Below, one piece after another: positions 54,301-63,261 of a stretch of 64,000 nt of DNA; positions within the stretch are counted from its first letter, which is position 1; every line of letters begins with the position of its first letter. A model generated the notes under the pieces. The model ran no database searches. It was given only the letters and a program-made list of their open reading frames with translations, and was not told the origin of the DNA. The stretch is taken from positions 310,001-374,000 of the forward strand of contig NZ_JAGTTN010000001.1 of assembly GCF_020682705.1 (NCBI RefSeq), in the 5' to 3' direction. Origin of the DNA: Microbacterium allomyrinae (GTDB lineage Bacteria; Actinomycetota; Actinomycetes; Actinomycetales; Microbacteriaceae). Position numbers and translations under genes: made by a program.

Positions 54301-56118
54301 GGTGCCGCCAGGTGCGCTCGCGCGCTCCAGATCGCAAAGCGAGTAACCACAGAGGAGGGCGTCGAGGACCAAGCACTTGACTGGCACCTAGACGGTTCCG
54401 ACTTAGTCGTCCGCAGTGACGCCGACGAACGTCAGACGCTTGCATTCGTGAGCGATGCGTTCGACCTCAGACTCAACAACGCTCAGCTCAGCCAGGTCCT
54501 CAAAGCAGGGCTGGATCACCGACTCGAACTGCTCAGGAAGCAAGCTCAATCGATCGAGTCGGATGCCGAGCGGCTGGATCACTACATCGGACCAGACGAT
54601 CTGAAAGATGCGCTGCCAACAGGGCTTTGGTCTGCTCTGCAGGCGCAGGAACTAGTGGATGACGAAACGTCCGTCGCAGAACTCTTCTTGACGGTCTACG
54701 GTTCGGATTCTCTGAGGATTCTGTCGGACCGATTTCGGGAGGAGGGGTACTCCGACGTTCCAACGGCATGGGCAGGAACATCTGCAGCCATCTCATGGGT
54801 GCGGAAGATGGGATTCGGGCCATCCTTCGCAGGGCAGAGAAACTATCCCCGGCCAGAGGAATTCGTCGTTGCGGGCGCTGTCCGTCTGAACAAGCTGCAC
54901 AGCTACCAAAAGAAGATCAGCGAGGACCTGCGGACCGTTCTGACCCAGCCGTCCGCGGCGGGCCCCGCGCAGAAGGGCATGGTCGAGTTGCCGACCGGCG
55001 CCGGCAAGACACGCGTCGCTACCGAGACCGTGCTCAGGCTCTTTGCCGACGAAGTGCTGCGCGGGACGGTTCTCTGGATCGCACAGTCTGCGGAGCTTTG
55101 CGAGCAAGCGGTGCAAACCTTCCAGGCAGTTTGGCGGTATCTCGGTGATGAGCGGCCGTTGACGATCGGCCGTTTGTGGGACACGAACACTGTCCACGAG
55201 CCTGACACCGAGCTCTCTGTCGTCGTCGCGACAGACGCGAAGATCGAAGCGATCATGAATAGAGCGGACTACGAGTGGCTGAAGCGACCGACCGCGGTAT
55301 TCATCGACGAGGCCCACCGTGCAGGAGGATCCACCCGGTACACGACGATTCTCCGCTGGCTTGGCGTGGACGGTCGCAGCTGGGAGCGCCCACTTGTAGG
55401 TCTTTCCGCGACACCGTTCAAGGGCAGTGCCAGCGAGACAAGCGGGACCAAGGAACTTGTCGCGAGATTCGGCTCGAACCGTCTCGCCGCGTTCAAGTCG
55501 GACTCCTATCGCCAACTTGTGAATCTCGGAGTCCTCGCGAACGTCCGACATGAGGTGCTGGACACGGGGGTCGACGTCCAGCTCAGCACCGCGGAACGGA
55601 CCACGCTCCAGTCGACACGCCTGATCGACCGCAATCTTTACGAGAGGATCGGGCGCAACGAGCATCGGATGCGCGTCCTTGTAGAGCACATCCTCCAGCA
55701 GGACCCGACGTGGCCGATTCTGGTCTTCACCCCGAGCGTACTGTCCGCTCAGGTGCTCGCTGCATCGCTGAACTACCGTCGGCGCGGCGTGAGAGCCGCC
55801 TCGGTCAGCGGGCAAACGGGACGCCAGGAACGCCGCAATGTCATCGAGCGGTTCCAGGCGGGCGAAATTCAGGTGCTGGCGAACTGCGACCTACTGGTAC
55901 AGGGTTTTGATGCGCCCGGCGTCCGTGCTCTGTACATCGCACGACCCACGTTCAGCCCTGGAGCGTACATCCAGATGGCCGGACGTGGTCTGCGGGGCAA
56001 GGAGAACGGCGGCAAAGAAGAGTGCCTGATCGTCGACGTTGCTGACAACTGGGGCGCGATGAATGACTTTCTTGGATACCACGACTACGAAGACCTCTGG
56101 CAGGAGCAAGGCCAATGA
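51337..56118 (+). CDS. Sacsin/HSP90-type ATPase domain fused to a DEAH helicase
   Basis: 1,593 residues. N-terminus (about 45-190): GHKL ATPase with NRTLLELVQNAADAMAG (N-box Asn) near 55-70, TLYCANSGRPFSKSGLEAMS and IGRFGLGFKSVLALTD near 125-140, the sacsin/NO VEIN-like variant. The middle (about 200-1180) shows no domain I recognise. C-terminus: SF2 helicase with SYQKKISEDLRTV, VELPTGAGKTRVATE near 1218 (Walker A), VFIDEAHRAGGSTRY near 1322 (DEAH), VGLSATPFKGS, and IQMAGRGLRGKENGGKEEC (motif VI). First gene of a four-gene operon (ATGA overlap). Probable phage-defence ATPase; exact role unknown. GTG start. Confidence 0.8.
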   Translation: MADSTTTWEPDPALILEIEDQFDRAIGSYKADPKLVIEHANLEESIRVGGYANRTLLELVQNAADAMAGTAPGEDKLGRVEIVLDPATKTLYCANSGRPFSKSGLEAMSHAYLSAKRGDEIGRFGLGFKSVLALTDFPQVLSRSVSFEYNSPTATDAIRAVGSAARRLPILRTATPLDAQSVISDEPLLRSLAGWATTIVRLPGVRSIERLEAEMRSFASEFLLFVSAVREVHLRVLGDEGFETSHISRDLGDGLFKIERPDGSGDEWIVGERMHAPSPAARREVGEAVSRDEIKVSVAIPLKPRRSGTRDKDDRGTQIGQFWSYFPLQDNTSATGFFNAPWSVNDDRTTLLRNGYNREILSTMADLFIELVPRVSTEDDRAAHLDYLPARGREERSYGDSILCTDVPRLAGSTAIVPDSTGALRFASELVPLDFGASDDLKVDEAAHKAWIESPNTGADVPHWKCYTSNQRTSRLSEVFAATADPELFFEEAGPRARRIENALKSLPKRGILSWLLEWADGSHIVSSANAFRFTFDRRTHPTLSDARVIPTSGGFKGLRDKDTVFLRRAEDLEIEGAQFVEAEFLAHGEMERSLRECGFRDLDPVAILNARITKLTPTADTALQSKFWDAVVGVSTREAMDVIAAHPLAVVLVPTRDGGWAWPQQVVDLDEALPAADGRLLLERDHCLPVIAHALGVVRAPRENFPFEDEFAAEAYQEAVIAELNSRLSQGDRPIERIALYPRKATSPGPFSVLLLLAESAASESVREQWTRGLLEFGDDPWDCEDSDTGASYSVSSPVRWAVDNVGMLKSSRGYRRPGAIVSGSLIKFDGLLPLFRGPRQVEDALGLPDELDSVPADVLQEALEHELYPPALKDDVLAEFTLHASRIAYPTSRPQRIPARVHRAIESRPPNSVYLASTDEQEVFLQSRQRPYLRVTPDDVDEFVESLGCRRFEDSFSFSMVVEGQQEPQRILDTYTGLRSEFGSKLGAARCARALQIAKRVTTEEGVEDQALDWHLDGSDLVVRSDADERQTLAFVSDAFDLRLNNAQLSQVLKAGLDHRLELLRKQAQSIESDAERLDHYIGPDDLKDALPTGLWSALQAQELVDDETSVAELFLTVYGSDSLRILSDRFREEGYSDVPTAWAGTSAAISWVRKMGFGPSFAGQRNYPRPEEFVVAGAVRLNKLHSYQKKISEDLRTVLTQPSAAGPAQKGMVELPTGAGKTRVATETVLRLFADEVLRGTVLWIAQSAELCEQAVQTFQAVWRYLGDERPLTIGRLWDTNTVHEPDTELSVVVATDAKIEAIMNRADYEWLKRPTAVFIDEAHRAGGSTRYTTILRWLGVDGRSWERPLVGLSATPFKGSASETSGTKELVARFGSNRLAAFKSDSYRQLVNLGVLANVRHEVLDTGVDVQLSTAERTTLQSTRLIDRNLYERIGRNEHRMRVLVEHILQQDPTWPILVFTPSVLSAQVLAASLNYRRRGVRAASVSGQTGRQERRNVIERFQAGEIQVLANCDLLVQGFDAPGVRALYIARPTFSPGAYIQMAGRGLRGKENGGKEECLIVDVADNWGAMNDFLGYHDYEDLWQEQGQ

Positions 56119-57635
56119 TTCTTGTCCCGGACCTCGCCGACGTCGAGCGATACGCCACCAGCGATGCAGAGCGTCGCCTAGCTCGCCTACTCCGAAGCGT
56201 GGACTCCGACTTGGAGGCCGTCGCATTTCATTCGGTGAAACTGCGTTCCCATGCTTACAAGCAACAGGCCGAGGCCGACTTCGTCATTCTCTACAAAGGC
56301 GTCGTGGTCGTCGTCGAGGTCAAGGGTGGCGGCGTGAGAAAACACGACGGTGTCTGGTACTCCATTGACCGCAGGAGCGATTGGCACAGACTTGGCGGCT
56401 CGCCGATGGAGCAGGCAAGGTCTGCATCATTCGCCCTTCGGGATATCCTCCGGGAAGAAGGAATAGGCTGGTTCCCTCATGAATCCATAGTGGTGACGCC
56501 AGATATCGACTCGCCCCCGCACTCTGTTGAGTGGCACGCGAGTCACTGGCTCGCCAAGGATGAAATGAACGTCGCTCGACTCGCCAGCGCATTAAATGCA
56601 GTGGTTGCGAATGCGAGACACGCTCCCGCGAATCAGAAGATCGCTCGGCCGAGTGACCTCCGCACGCGACTGTTCGGAGAGTTCACCCGCGTTCCAGTTA
56701 TCGACGCCCAGCGCGGTGCAGTGCTCGAAGAACAGAACCGTGCGACCGAAGGTCAGGCGCGGGTTCTCGCGGCACTCGCGAGAAATCCTCGCGTCTTGGT
56801 ATACGGAGGAGCCGGCACCGGCAAATCGCTGGTCCTCGCTGAGGGGGCCAAGCAAGAGGCGGATCAAGGTCGCAGCGTGCTGATAACTTTCGGCTCGCCC
56901 GGACTCGTTGATTTCTTCGCGCCGCGGATCGCGGGGAGGGCGATCGACCTCGTACCGTTCGGCGCGCTGAACGCCACAAAGAAGTATGACGCGGTGTTCG
57001 TTGATGAGGCCCAAGACTTGATGACAGCAGAGGGGATGGATCTTCTCGACACCGTTATTTACGGAGGACGCGCGAGCGGCCGGTGGCGAATGTTCCTCGA
57101 TCCCAACAACCAGGCCCACGTCGACGGTGAGTTTGATGCCGACGTGCTTGCACTTGTCGCCGACGAAGCAACCACGCTCGACCTGGACCTAAATGTCAGG
57201 AACACGCAGGCGATAGTGCATGTAGTGCAGGAGTACCTGGGAGCGGATGTTGGGGATCCTGGAATCGTCCATGGTGAAAAGGTCCAATGGCACACGCCAT
57301 CCGACGCAGCGGACGTCGAAGCTGCCGAAGCGATCGCCGCAGACCTCGTGTCATCTGGCGTGAGGCGATCGGAGATTTGGATTGTCCGAACTGATTCAGT
57401 TGAGCAAACGACCACTACGACCAACGGATTCACCGTCATCACGCCGCGGTACGCGAAGGGGCTAGAGGCCGAGCACGTGGTCGTCTGCTGCCTCCCAACG
57501 GAATTCGACCTTGCCGGGACCGCGGCGTTCTACGTCGCGGTGACCCGAGCGCGTGTGTCGCTGCACATCGTCGCATCCAAGGCCGACAAGAGAACCCTTC
57601 AACTACTCGTCAAGAAACAACTGGCACAAGCATGA
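56115..57635 (+). CDS. NERD-domain nuclease fused to a UvrD-like SF1 helicase
   Basis: 506 residues. The NERD domain (about 15-125) has SHAYKQQAEADFVILYKGVV followed by VVVEVKGGGVRKHDG, giving the PD-(D/E)xK residues D and E-x-K. The helicase part begins with RVLVYGGAGTGKSLVLAEGA near 230, then KYDAVFVDEAQDLMTAEGMD near 292, LDLNVRNTQAIVHVV and TPRYAKGLEAEHVVVCCLP; TAAFYVAVTRARVSLHIVAS is motif VI. Expected to cut or unwind DNA. Overlaps both neighbours by ATGA, so stoichiometric co-translation is likely. Confidence 0.82.
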   Translation: MILVPDLADVERYATSDAERRLARLLRSVDSDLEAVAFHSVKLRSHAYKQQAEADFVILYKGVVVVVEVKGGGVRKHDGVWYSIDRRSDWHRLGGSPMEQARSASFALRDILREEGIGWFPHESIVVTPDIDSPPHSVEWHASHWLAKDEMNVARLASALNAVVANARHAPANQKIARPSDLRTRLFGEFTRVPVIDAQRGAVLEEQNRATEGQARVLAALARNPRVLVYGGAGTGKSLVLAEGAKQEADQGRSVLITFGSPGLVDFFAPRIAGRAIDLVPFGALNATKKYDAVFVDEAQDLMTAEGMDLLDTVIYGGRASGRWRMFLDPNNQAHVDGEFDADVLALVADEATTLDLDLNVRNTQAIVHVVQEYLGADVGDPGIVHGEKVQWHTPSDAADVEAAEAIAADLVSSGVRRSEIWIVRTDSVEQTTTTTNGFTVITPRYAKGLEAEHVVVCCLPTEFDLAGTAAFYVAVTRARVSLHIVASKADKRTLQLLVKKQLAQA

Positions 57636-60600
57636 TCCTCAGTAGGGCGCAAGCTCTCGCGCTCAGGCACCTCCGTTCTGCCTACGTAGGACCCGACGGC
57701 GGTGCGGACGAAGTCGTGATGAACCCGCCCAATCGCCAGTACGCGGTTGGCATGCTGTTCCCCTCCGAGTCCATCGACCCCCCGGTGGAAGGATCGAGCG
57801 ATGTCGAGGCCGATGTGCCAGAAGGAGATGTTGACGAAGAAGGAGCCACCGGCCCGCTCGCAGAGGATTGGCGTCCATCATCGGTTGCGATCTCCTTCGT
57901 CACCGACCGTCCTGAGGTTCGTTGCAGCGTCACCGGCGGCACCTACAAGCGCGTAGAGGACGACGGCCCACCGAGATGGGCTAGAACTGAGTTCTCATTC
58001 AGCGACCTCGAGCTGTCTACTTCACAGAAGATGCATCAGCTCCTCGTTGGAGAGCTACCGCTTGAAATTGGCTCCCGTTGGCGGCACTACGGGTCTGGGT
58101 TCCTAGTCACTGTGCATGTTCGGTTGCGCACGAAGAGCACGGGCGACGACCGACTCGACGTTCCCCTGATGGTCTTCCAACAGGGACTGAGCGTCGCCCC
58201 AGCTGTCGGAGGCTCGATCCTGGAGTACGACACGACACGAGCATTCGATGTCGATTCGGAGTCGGCTGAGATCCGCCTCAGATACCGCAACCGCAAGGTG
58301 TACGCCGTTGGCCATGGCATGGCGGCTGACTGGGATACCTCTGGCGACACGGTCAACAGAATCTTCCTGGACCCGGTCCCGGCTTTCGTCGTTCCTGGGA
58401 TCGAGACCATCGGGTTTGTCCCGAGCGCCCCTGAGTCAGATGCCCTGCGGTTGATCGAGCTTGCGCGGATCGACACCGACACAGACCGTGTTCTCGCGAC
58501 CCTGGATGCCTTTGTTGCCGCGTTCTCAGATTGGGTTACCAACCAGGAATCCCGCGTCCCCGGGTTTGGGCCTGAATCCGCTGTGGCGGCGAGGATCGTC
58601 AGCAGATCGCGAACCGCCGTCGACCGCATGAGTGAAGGTGTGGATCTATTGCGAGATTCTGGGCAAGGCCAGCTGCGCACTGCCTTTGCACTTGGTATGG
58701 CCGCCATGCGCCTTCAGATGCGACAGCCGTTCATCCAAAGGGGAACTAGCCCCGAATCAGCGCCAGAGCCACAGTGGCGCCCATTCCAGCTGGGTTTCAT
58801 CCTCGTATCGCTTGCCTCGACCATCGATGAGCAGCACGCGGATCGTCAGTTGGTGGACCTGATTTGGTTCCCCACTGGCGGCGGAAAGACCGAGGCGTAT
58901 CTGGGGCTCGCGGCGATAGAGATATTCCACCGACGCTTGGTTCACGGTGTATCAGGCGGCGGAACCGCCGTTATCACTCGGTATACGCTTCGCCTTCTTA
59001 CCTCCCAGCAGTTCCAGCGCGCAGCGTCCCTGATCTGCGCAATGGAACTCATGCGACGCACCGACCGCCTCGCTGATCCACGAGTGAATCGGATGGCTCC
59101 GTTCTCGATTGGGCTGTGGGTCGGAAACGAAGTCACTCCGCGTGATCGCCGCGAAGCCAAGGCGGCTCTTGAGCGCCTCCACAAGGCGGCCAGACCCGAA
59201 GAAGCGAACCAGTTCCAAATTGAGAGTTGCCCGTGGTGCAGGGCTCCATTGGTTCCCGAGGGCAAGACCAACGATGCAGGCAGATACGGCTTTCGGCTCT
59301 CCGGCAACGACGTCGTCATTCACTGCACCGACAAGAGTTGTGAATTCGCCGACGCATTGCCCGTCGCGGTGGTCGACGAGGAACTATACGCGGACCCGCC
59401 CACAATATTGCTCGCAACGGTCGATAAGTTTGCAAGGCTCCAGTTTCGTCCCGACGCTGGCACGCTGCTCGGGCTGAACACCATCTACCGACAGCCGTCG
59501 CTAATCATTCAGGACGAGTTGCACCTACTGTCAGGCCCCCTCGGAACCACCGTCGCTGTTTTCGACGCTGTAATCCAATTACTACTCAGTCGGGGAGGAA
59601 GTTCGCCAAAGATCGTTGCCTCAACGGCAACGATCCGAGCCTCGGATGAGCAGGTCCGCGGTCTATACGGTCGTCTCGTAGCGCTTTATCCGCCAGCAGG
59701 ACTCGACGACGACCGCACATTCTTCTCGCGGCCTGACGTTTCCGGCGAGGGACGCGTGTACATCGGGGTCATGCCGCAATCGCTTTCCCAAGTTTCTGCC
59801 GTAGTCGCCGCAGCATCACCACTGCTTGAGATTCCCGAGGTTCTCGCAGCTCAGCCTGGAAGCGGAGCAACTCGCGACTCATATTGGACCGCTGTCATGT
59901 ATCACAACAGCTTGAGGGAACTCGGTCGCACCGGAACCTTGGTCGTGGATGACATCAACGGGCGGCTCGAGTCTCGTTCAGAACGACTCCGTCTCCCGCT
60001 CCGCAGAGTGCGCGCTGACAAAGTTCTGGAACTAACGAGCCGACGTGGCCCCGAAGAGCTTCCCAATGACCTTCGCGACCTGGCACGCAGTATTGAGACG
60101 TCAGATCAAGCCATCGACGTAGTGCTGTCCTCAAACATGCTCTCCGTTGGAATAGATATCCCGCGACTTGCCCTGATGCTCATGGTTGGGCAGCCGAAGA
60201 CCACAGCCGAGTACATTCAGGCGACAAGTCGCGTGGGCCGAGGAGAGAACCTTGGCATCGTCACCACTCTTTTCCGATCAAACCGCGCCAGAGACCGGTC
60301 TCACTTCGAGACTTTTCGCAGCTACCACGATGCCCTATACCGAAGTGTCGAGCCGACGAGCGTCACACCTTGGTCAATTGCATCGCGGGATCGCTCGCTC
60401 GCGGGATCGCTTGTAGCCCTCCTCAGACACTCAATTTCGGCGCTTGCGGACAACGATTCAGCGGGCGCGCTCGACCTCGACAACGCGCAGATGCGATCCA
60501 AAATCGAGCACTTGACGGCCGAGTTGGTCGAGGTCGTCGGCCGTTCCGAGGTGATTGAGGCGGACGAGACCGCGGAGTCATTGTGGATACTCCTACGAGA

Positions 60601-60811
60601 GTGGGACCGTCGCGCCAGAATTGCGCGACACGCAGGGGAACCTCTTCGTTATGACCGCAGTAAGTCCGACCAGGAATCGCTTTTGAAGCGATTTGGCCAG
60701 ACGGGTGAGGGATTCCTTGTCGCGGATTCGATGCGGTCAGTCGAACCCAACGTCGCCGTCGAAGTCGTCGAGCCCAAGGAGGTGGTGACCAGTGGAGCGA
60801 ATCAAGCATGA
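57632..60811 (+). CDS. drmA: DrmA-like helicase of a DISARM-related system
   Basis: 1,059 residues, in the DrmA size range. An N-terminal domain of about 380 residues is followed by LIWFPTGGGKTEAYLGLAAI near 410 (Walker A). Next is a zinc-binding insert ESCPWCRAPLVP/HCTDKSCEF (Cys4, about 531-572), then LIIQDELHLLSGPLG near 622-636 (motif II as DELH) and IVASTATIRASDEQVRGLYG. The C-terminal motor has NMLSVGIDIPRLALMLMVGQ and YIQATSRVGRGENLG. FETFRSYHDALYRSVEPTSV resembles DrmA. In DISARM, DrmA and DrmB form a DNA-bound complex. Overlaps DrmB by 20 bases. Confidence 0.8.
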   Translation: MILSRAQALALRHLRSAYVGPDGGADEVVMNPPNRQYAVGMLFPSESIDPPVEGSSDVEADVPEGDVDEEGATGPLAEDWRPSSVAISFVTDRPEVRCSVTGGTYKRVEDDGPPRWARTEFSFSDLELSTSQKMHQLLVGELPLEIGSRWRHYGSGFLVTVHVRLRTKSTGDDRLDVPLMVFQQGLSVAPAVGGSILEYDTTRAFDVDSESAEIRLRYRNRKVYAVGHGMAADWDTSGDTVNRIFLDPVPAFVVPGIETIGFVPSAPESDALRLIELARIDTDTDRVLATLDAFVAAFSDWVTNQESRVPGFGPESAVAARIVSRSRTAVDRMSEGVDLLRDSGQGQLRTAFALGMAAMRLQMRQPFIQRGTSPESAPEPQWRPFQLGFILVSLASTIDEQHADRQLVDLIWFPTGGGKTEAYLGLAAIEIFHRRLVHGVSGGGTAVITRYTLRLLTSQQFQRAASLICAMELMRRTDRLADPRVNRMAPFSIGLWVGNEVTPRDRREAKAALERLHKAARPEEANQFQIESCPWCRAPLVPEGKTNDAGRYGFRLSGNDVVIHCTDKSCEFADALPVAVVDEELYADPPTILLATVDKFARLQFRPDAGTLLGLNTIYRQPSLIIQDELHLLSGPLGTTVAVFDAVIQLLLSRGGSSPKIVASTATIRASDEQVRGLYGRLVALYPPAGLDDDRTFFSRPDVSGEGRVYIGVMPQSLSQVSAVVAAASPLLEIPEVLAAQPGSGATRDSYWTAVMYHNSLRELGRTGTLVVDDINGRLESRSERLRLPLRRVRADKVLELTSRRGPEELPNDLRDLARSIETSDQAIDVVLSSNMLSVGIDIPRLALMLMVGQPKTTAEYIQATSRVGRGENLGIVTTLFRSNRARDRSHFETFRSYHDALYRSVEPTSVTPWSIASRDRSLAGSLVALLRHSISALADNDSAGALDLDNAQMRSKIEHLTAELVEVVGRSEVIEADETAESLWILLREWDRRARIARHAGEPLRYDRSKSDQESLLKRFGQTGEGFLVADSMRSVEPNVAVEVVEPKEVVTSGANQA

Positions 60812-62600
60812 CCTCCGTCTGTCAGAGACAGTATCGCCGTTCGGCGTCGGCGCGATCGTGGATGTGCGCGGACAGTCACTCATTGCGGCAGACACGTCGT
60901 GGTGGGACAAGAGGTATTCACCCGAGATCCATTGCGACAGGTTGATTCAAAGGATCGGAGCGGGTGAACTCCGAGAACCACCCACCCATTCCGGCCGACC
61001 GGCAAAGGAGACTCCGGGTCTCCTCTACTGGAGATTCCCTGAGTCGAGATTCTGCGAGCGTTGTACCAAGCTCTCCATCTTCACGGGAAAGGCCAAGGGG
61101 AAGTGGACGAACACTTGCGCCTGCGGAGGGATGCTCGTCCCGATGCGCTACGTGGCGATCTGCGAAAAAGGCAGTCACATCCAGGACATACCTTGGTTCA
61201 AGTGGGCGCACCGAGGTACTGACGCCGAGGTCGACGACAATGTCAGGTTTTGCCGTGCCTATAAGGAGCTGCGGTTTGTACGAGCGGCGAAGTACGGTGA
61301 GGGCCTGAAGTCGCTGAGAGTCGAGTGCGGCGCGTGCAAACGATCACGACCGCTGTCTGACCTGGTCATGAAATCGTCCTTGCAGCGCGACGGCATCAAG
61401 TGTGAAGGACGACAGCCGTGGCAGGACCTACAGACGGACTCTGCATGTGAGCATCCGCTTGTCGCGGTCCAACGGGGGGCGACTGGCAACTATCTCGCCG
61501 ACAGATTGTCTGCGCTCGACATCCCCGAGGAGCGCCCTCAGTCTGTGGAGCTCGCGGACAAGATCCGGGGTCACGTCTACTTCGACAAAATTCTTGCCGA
61601 CAACGGCGGGCCTCAGGCGGACATGGTGTCGGAGTGGATCGCATCCGATCTTGGAACCTCGAAGGACGTTGTTCTCGAGGTTGCTGCTGGCCATGGCGCT
61701 GATAGTGACGCCCCATTGCTTGACCTGAAAGACGGCGAGTGGGCTGCATTCCTCAAGAAGCTCTCTGTAGACGGACGAGACCTCGGCGTCGATGACTTTG
61801 TCGTCGATAGCTGGAATGTGGCTCCGCGCGACGGGTGGCCCGCCGCCCTAACCAGCAGGATTGGCGCGGTGGGCCAAGTTCGACGAGTACGCGAGGTTCG
61901 AGCACTACTTGGGTTCCAACGACACAACGCGGGCGCCGACTTCATCAAGGCCGATCTTGGACCAGACGCACGACGCAAGCCCGTCTACCCCGCGATTGAG
62001 ATGTTCGGCGAGGGCATATTCATCAGATTTGACGAGCCGTTCCTCTCCGAATGGGAGAGCAGACCGGAGGTGCGCGCGAGAGCAGACATCTTGGTCGCTC
62101 GGCGGAATGCGAGCGAATGGGCCCACAAACTCGATCCTCCCGAACCGCGGTTCATCGCTCTCCACACAATCGCTCACCTACTGATTCGCCGGTTGGCGTA
62201 CGCGAGTGGCTACTCATCTGCCTCCTTGCAGGAGCGAATCTACGCGAACTCATCGAGGAGTGACCGCACAGCAGGGATCTTGATCTACACGGCTGCAGGC
62301 GACGCTCAGGGAACGCTTGGGGGACTTGTGCGACTGGGAGCGCCCGACAGGTTGGTACCGCTGCTGATCGCGGCGCTCGACGACGCGGACGTCTGCTCGA
62401 ACGACCCCGTTTGCATAGAAAGCGATCGGCAAGGCTCGTCCAGCCTCAACCTTTCGGCGTGCCATGGATGTTCGCTCGTCAGCGAGACGTCGTGCGAGAC
62501 TGCCAATCGGCTGCTCGACCGTCAGCTGGTACTCGGGGGAAGCAATATCCCAGGGCTACTCGAGGGGGTTCTAGAGGAAGTGCGGAATCAGGCTGCCTAG
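60792..62600 (+). CDS. drmB: DrmB-like DUF1998 protein
   Basis: 602 residues, normal for DrmB. It opens LSETVSPFGVGAIVDVRGQS. A first Cys cluster (FCERCTKLS, NTCACGGML, ECGACKRSR, about 87-200) looks like zinc ribbons. The DUF1998 domain (about 440-580) has RFIALHTIAHLLIRRLAYAS, SGYSSASLQERIYAN and ACHGCSLVSETSCETANRLL. Partner of DrmA in DISARM; stimulates its ATPase according to published work on the family. GTG start inside drmA. Last gene of the operon; no drmC (PLD nuclease) follows. Confidence 0.82.
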   Translation: MERIKHDLRLSETVSPFGVGAIVDVRGQSLIAADTSWWDKRYSPEIHCDRLIQRIGAGELREPPTHSGRPAKETPGLLYWRFPESRFCERCTKLSIFTGKAKGKWTNTCACGGMLVPMRYVAICEKGSHIQDIPWFKWAHRGTDAEVDDNVRFCRAYKELRFVRAAKYGEGLKSLRVECGACKRSRPLSDLVMKSSLQRDGIKCEGRQPWQDLQTDSACEHPLVAVQRGATGNYLADRLSALDIPEERPQSVELADKIRGHVYFDKILADNGGPQADMVSEWIASDLGTSKDVVLEVAAGHGADSDAPLLDLKDGEWAAFLKKLSVDGRDLGVDDFVVDSWNVAPRDGWPAALTSRIGAVGQVRRVREVRALLGFQRHNAGADFIKADLGPDARRKPVYPAIEMFGEGIFIRFDEPFLSEWESRPEVRARADILVARRNASEWAHKLDPPEPRFIALHTIAHLLIRRLAYASGYSSASLQERIYANSSRSDRTAGILIYTAAGDAQGTLGGLVRLGAPDRLVPLLIAALDDADVCSNDPVCIESDRQGSSSLNLSACHGCSLVSETSCETANRLLDRQLVLGGSNIPGLLEGVLEEVRNQAA

Positions 62601-62721
62601 CGTGACAAAGAGGAGTTTGCTCAGCGCGTCGCGCAACACAGGCGGATTTTGCACCGAATGACCTAGCGCGCAGTGTCGAACATGGTGATCGCGTGCGCGC
62701 GACGGTTTGGCTACGCATACT

Positions 62722-62756
62722 CGGCGACCTGTGGAGAAGCTCTCCACAGGTCGCCG
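62722..62756. terminator. Perfect two-way hairpin between drmB and vsr
   Basis: A 16-base stem (62722-62737 with 62741-62756, beginning CGGCGACCTGTGG) encloses AGC. It lies between the convergent drmB and vsr genes and can terminate both. The rest of 62601-62761 is empty. Confidence 0.8.
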
Positions 62757-62761
62757 TAGGG

Positions 62762-63223
62762 TCAGGGTACCGAGGAGCGAATCGCCGCGGCGATGCTTAC
62801 AGCCACGAGTGAAGCATCGGCGCGAACCTCGTGCTCCCAGAATCGGAGCGGTGTCCAGCCCGCGGCGGACAGAGCTGAATCTGTCTCGGCATCTCGCTCG
62901 CCGTTGCGCTTCCGCTTCGCCAGCCAGAAGTCACCGTTCCGCACCGGTGCTTGATAATGCTCCGGACAGCCGTGCCAGAAGCATCCGTCGATAAAGACCG
63001 CAATGCGCGCTCGAGTGAAGACGATGTCCGCGGTTCGACGTAGATTCGGCACCGGACGCACCGACACCCGATAGCGGAGGCCCATCGCATGCAGACGACG
63101 TCGGACGGCCAGTTCGGGCGCCGTATCCCGGCCGCGGTTCGACTGCATCGACGCGCGCGAGCCCGGCGTGCTCGCCCAGGATTCGGCCCGGGGAGGCACG
63201 GCCTTCGACTCGCTGTCCGGCAT
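62762..63223 (-). CDS. vsr: Very short patch repair endonuclease (Vsr)
   Basis: 153 residues. APELAVRRRLHAMGLRYRVS, RTADIVFTRARIAVFIDGCF (catalytic Asp in ADIVF), FWHGCPEHY (zinc ligands), FWLAKRKRNGERDAETDSAL and GWTPLRFWEHEV follow the Vsr order. Vsr nicks beside T in T:G mismatches that arise when 5-methylcytosine deaminates, protecting the recognition site of a C5 methyltransferase; such a gene lies divergently 38 bases away. GGAGGAGG lies 8 bases before ATG 63223. Confidence 0.9.
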   Translation of the reverse strand: MPDSESKAVPPRAESWASTPGSRASMQSNRGRDTAPELAVRRRLHAMGLRYRVSVRPVPNLRRTADIVFTRARIAVFIDGCFWHGCPEHYQAPVRNGDFWLAKRKRNGERDAETDSALSAAGWTPLRFWEHEVRADASLVAVSIAAAIRSSVP

Positions 63224-63248
63224 CCGCTGAACCTCCTCCCCTCCACAG

Positions 63249-63254
63249 TAGATT
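63249..63254 (+). promoter_or_regulatory. -10 element TAGATT of the methyltransferase gene
   Basis: TAGATT lies 7 bases before ATG 63262, the leaderless pattern, in the 38-base gap shared with divergent vsr. Confidence 0.55.
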
Positions 63255-63261
63255 TGACCCG

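Noticed and set aside
60792..62600. Druantia DruE (also a DUF1998 protein)
   Set aside because: DUF1998 is a separate 602-residue protein following a separate DrmA-like helicase, the DISARM layout, not a single giant DruE.
62601..62721. drmC or another small gene between drmB and the hairpin
   Set aside because: Only about 120 bases, no frame with phospholipase-D motifs.
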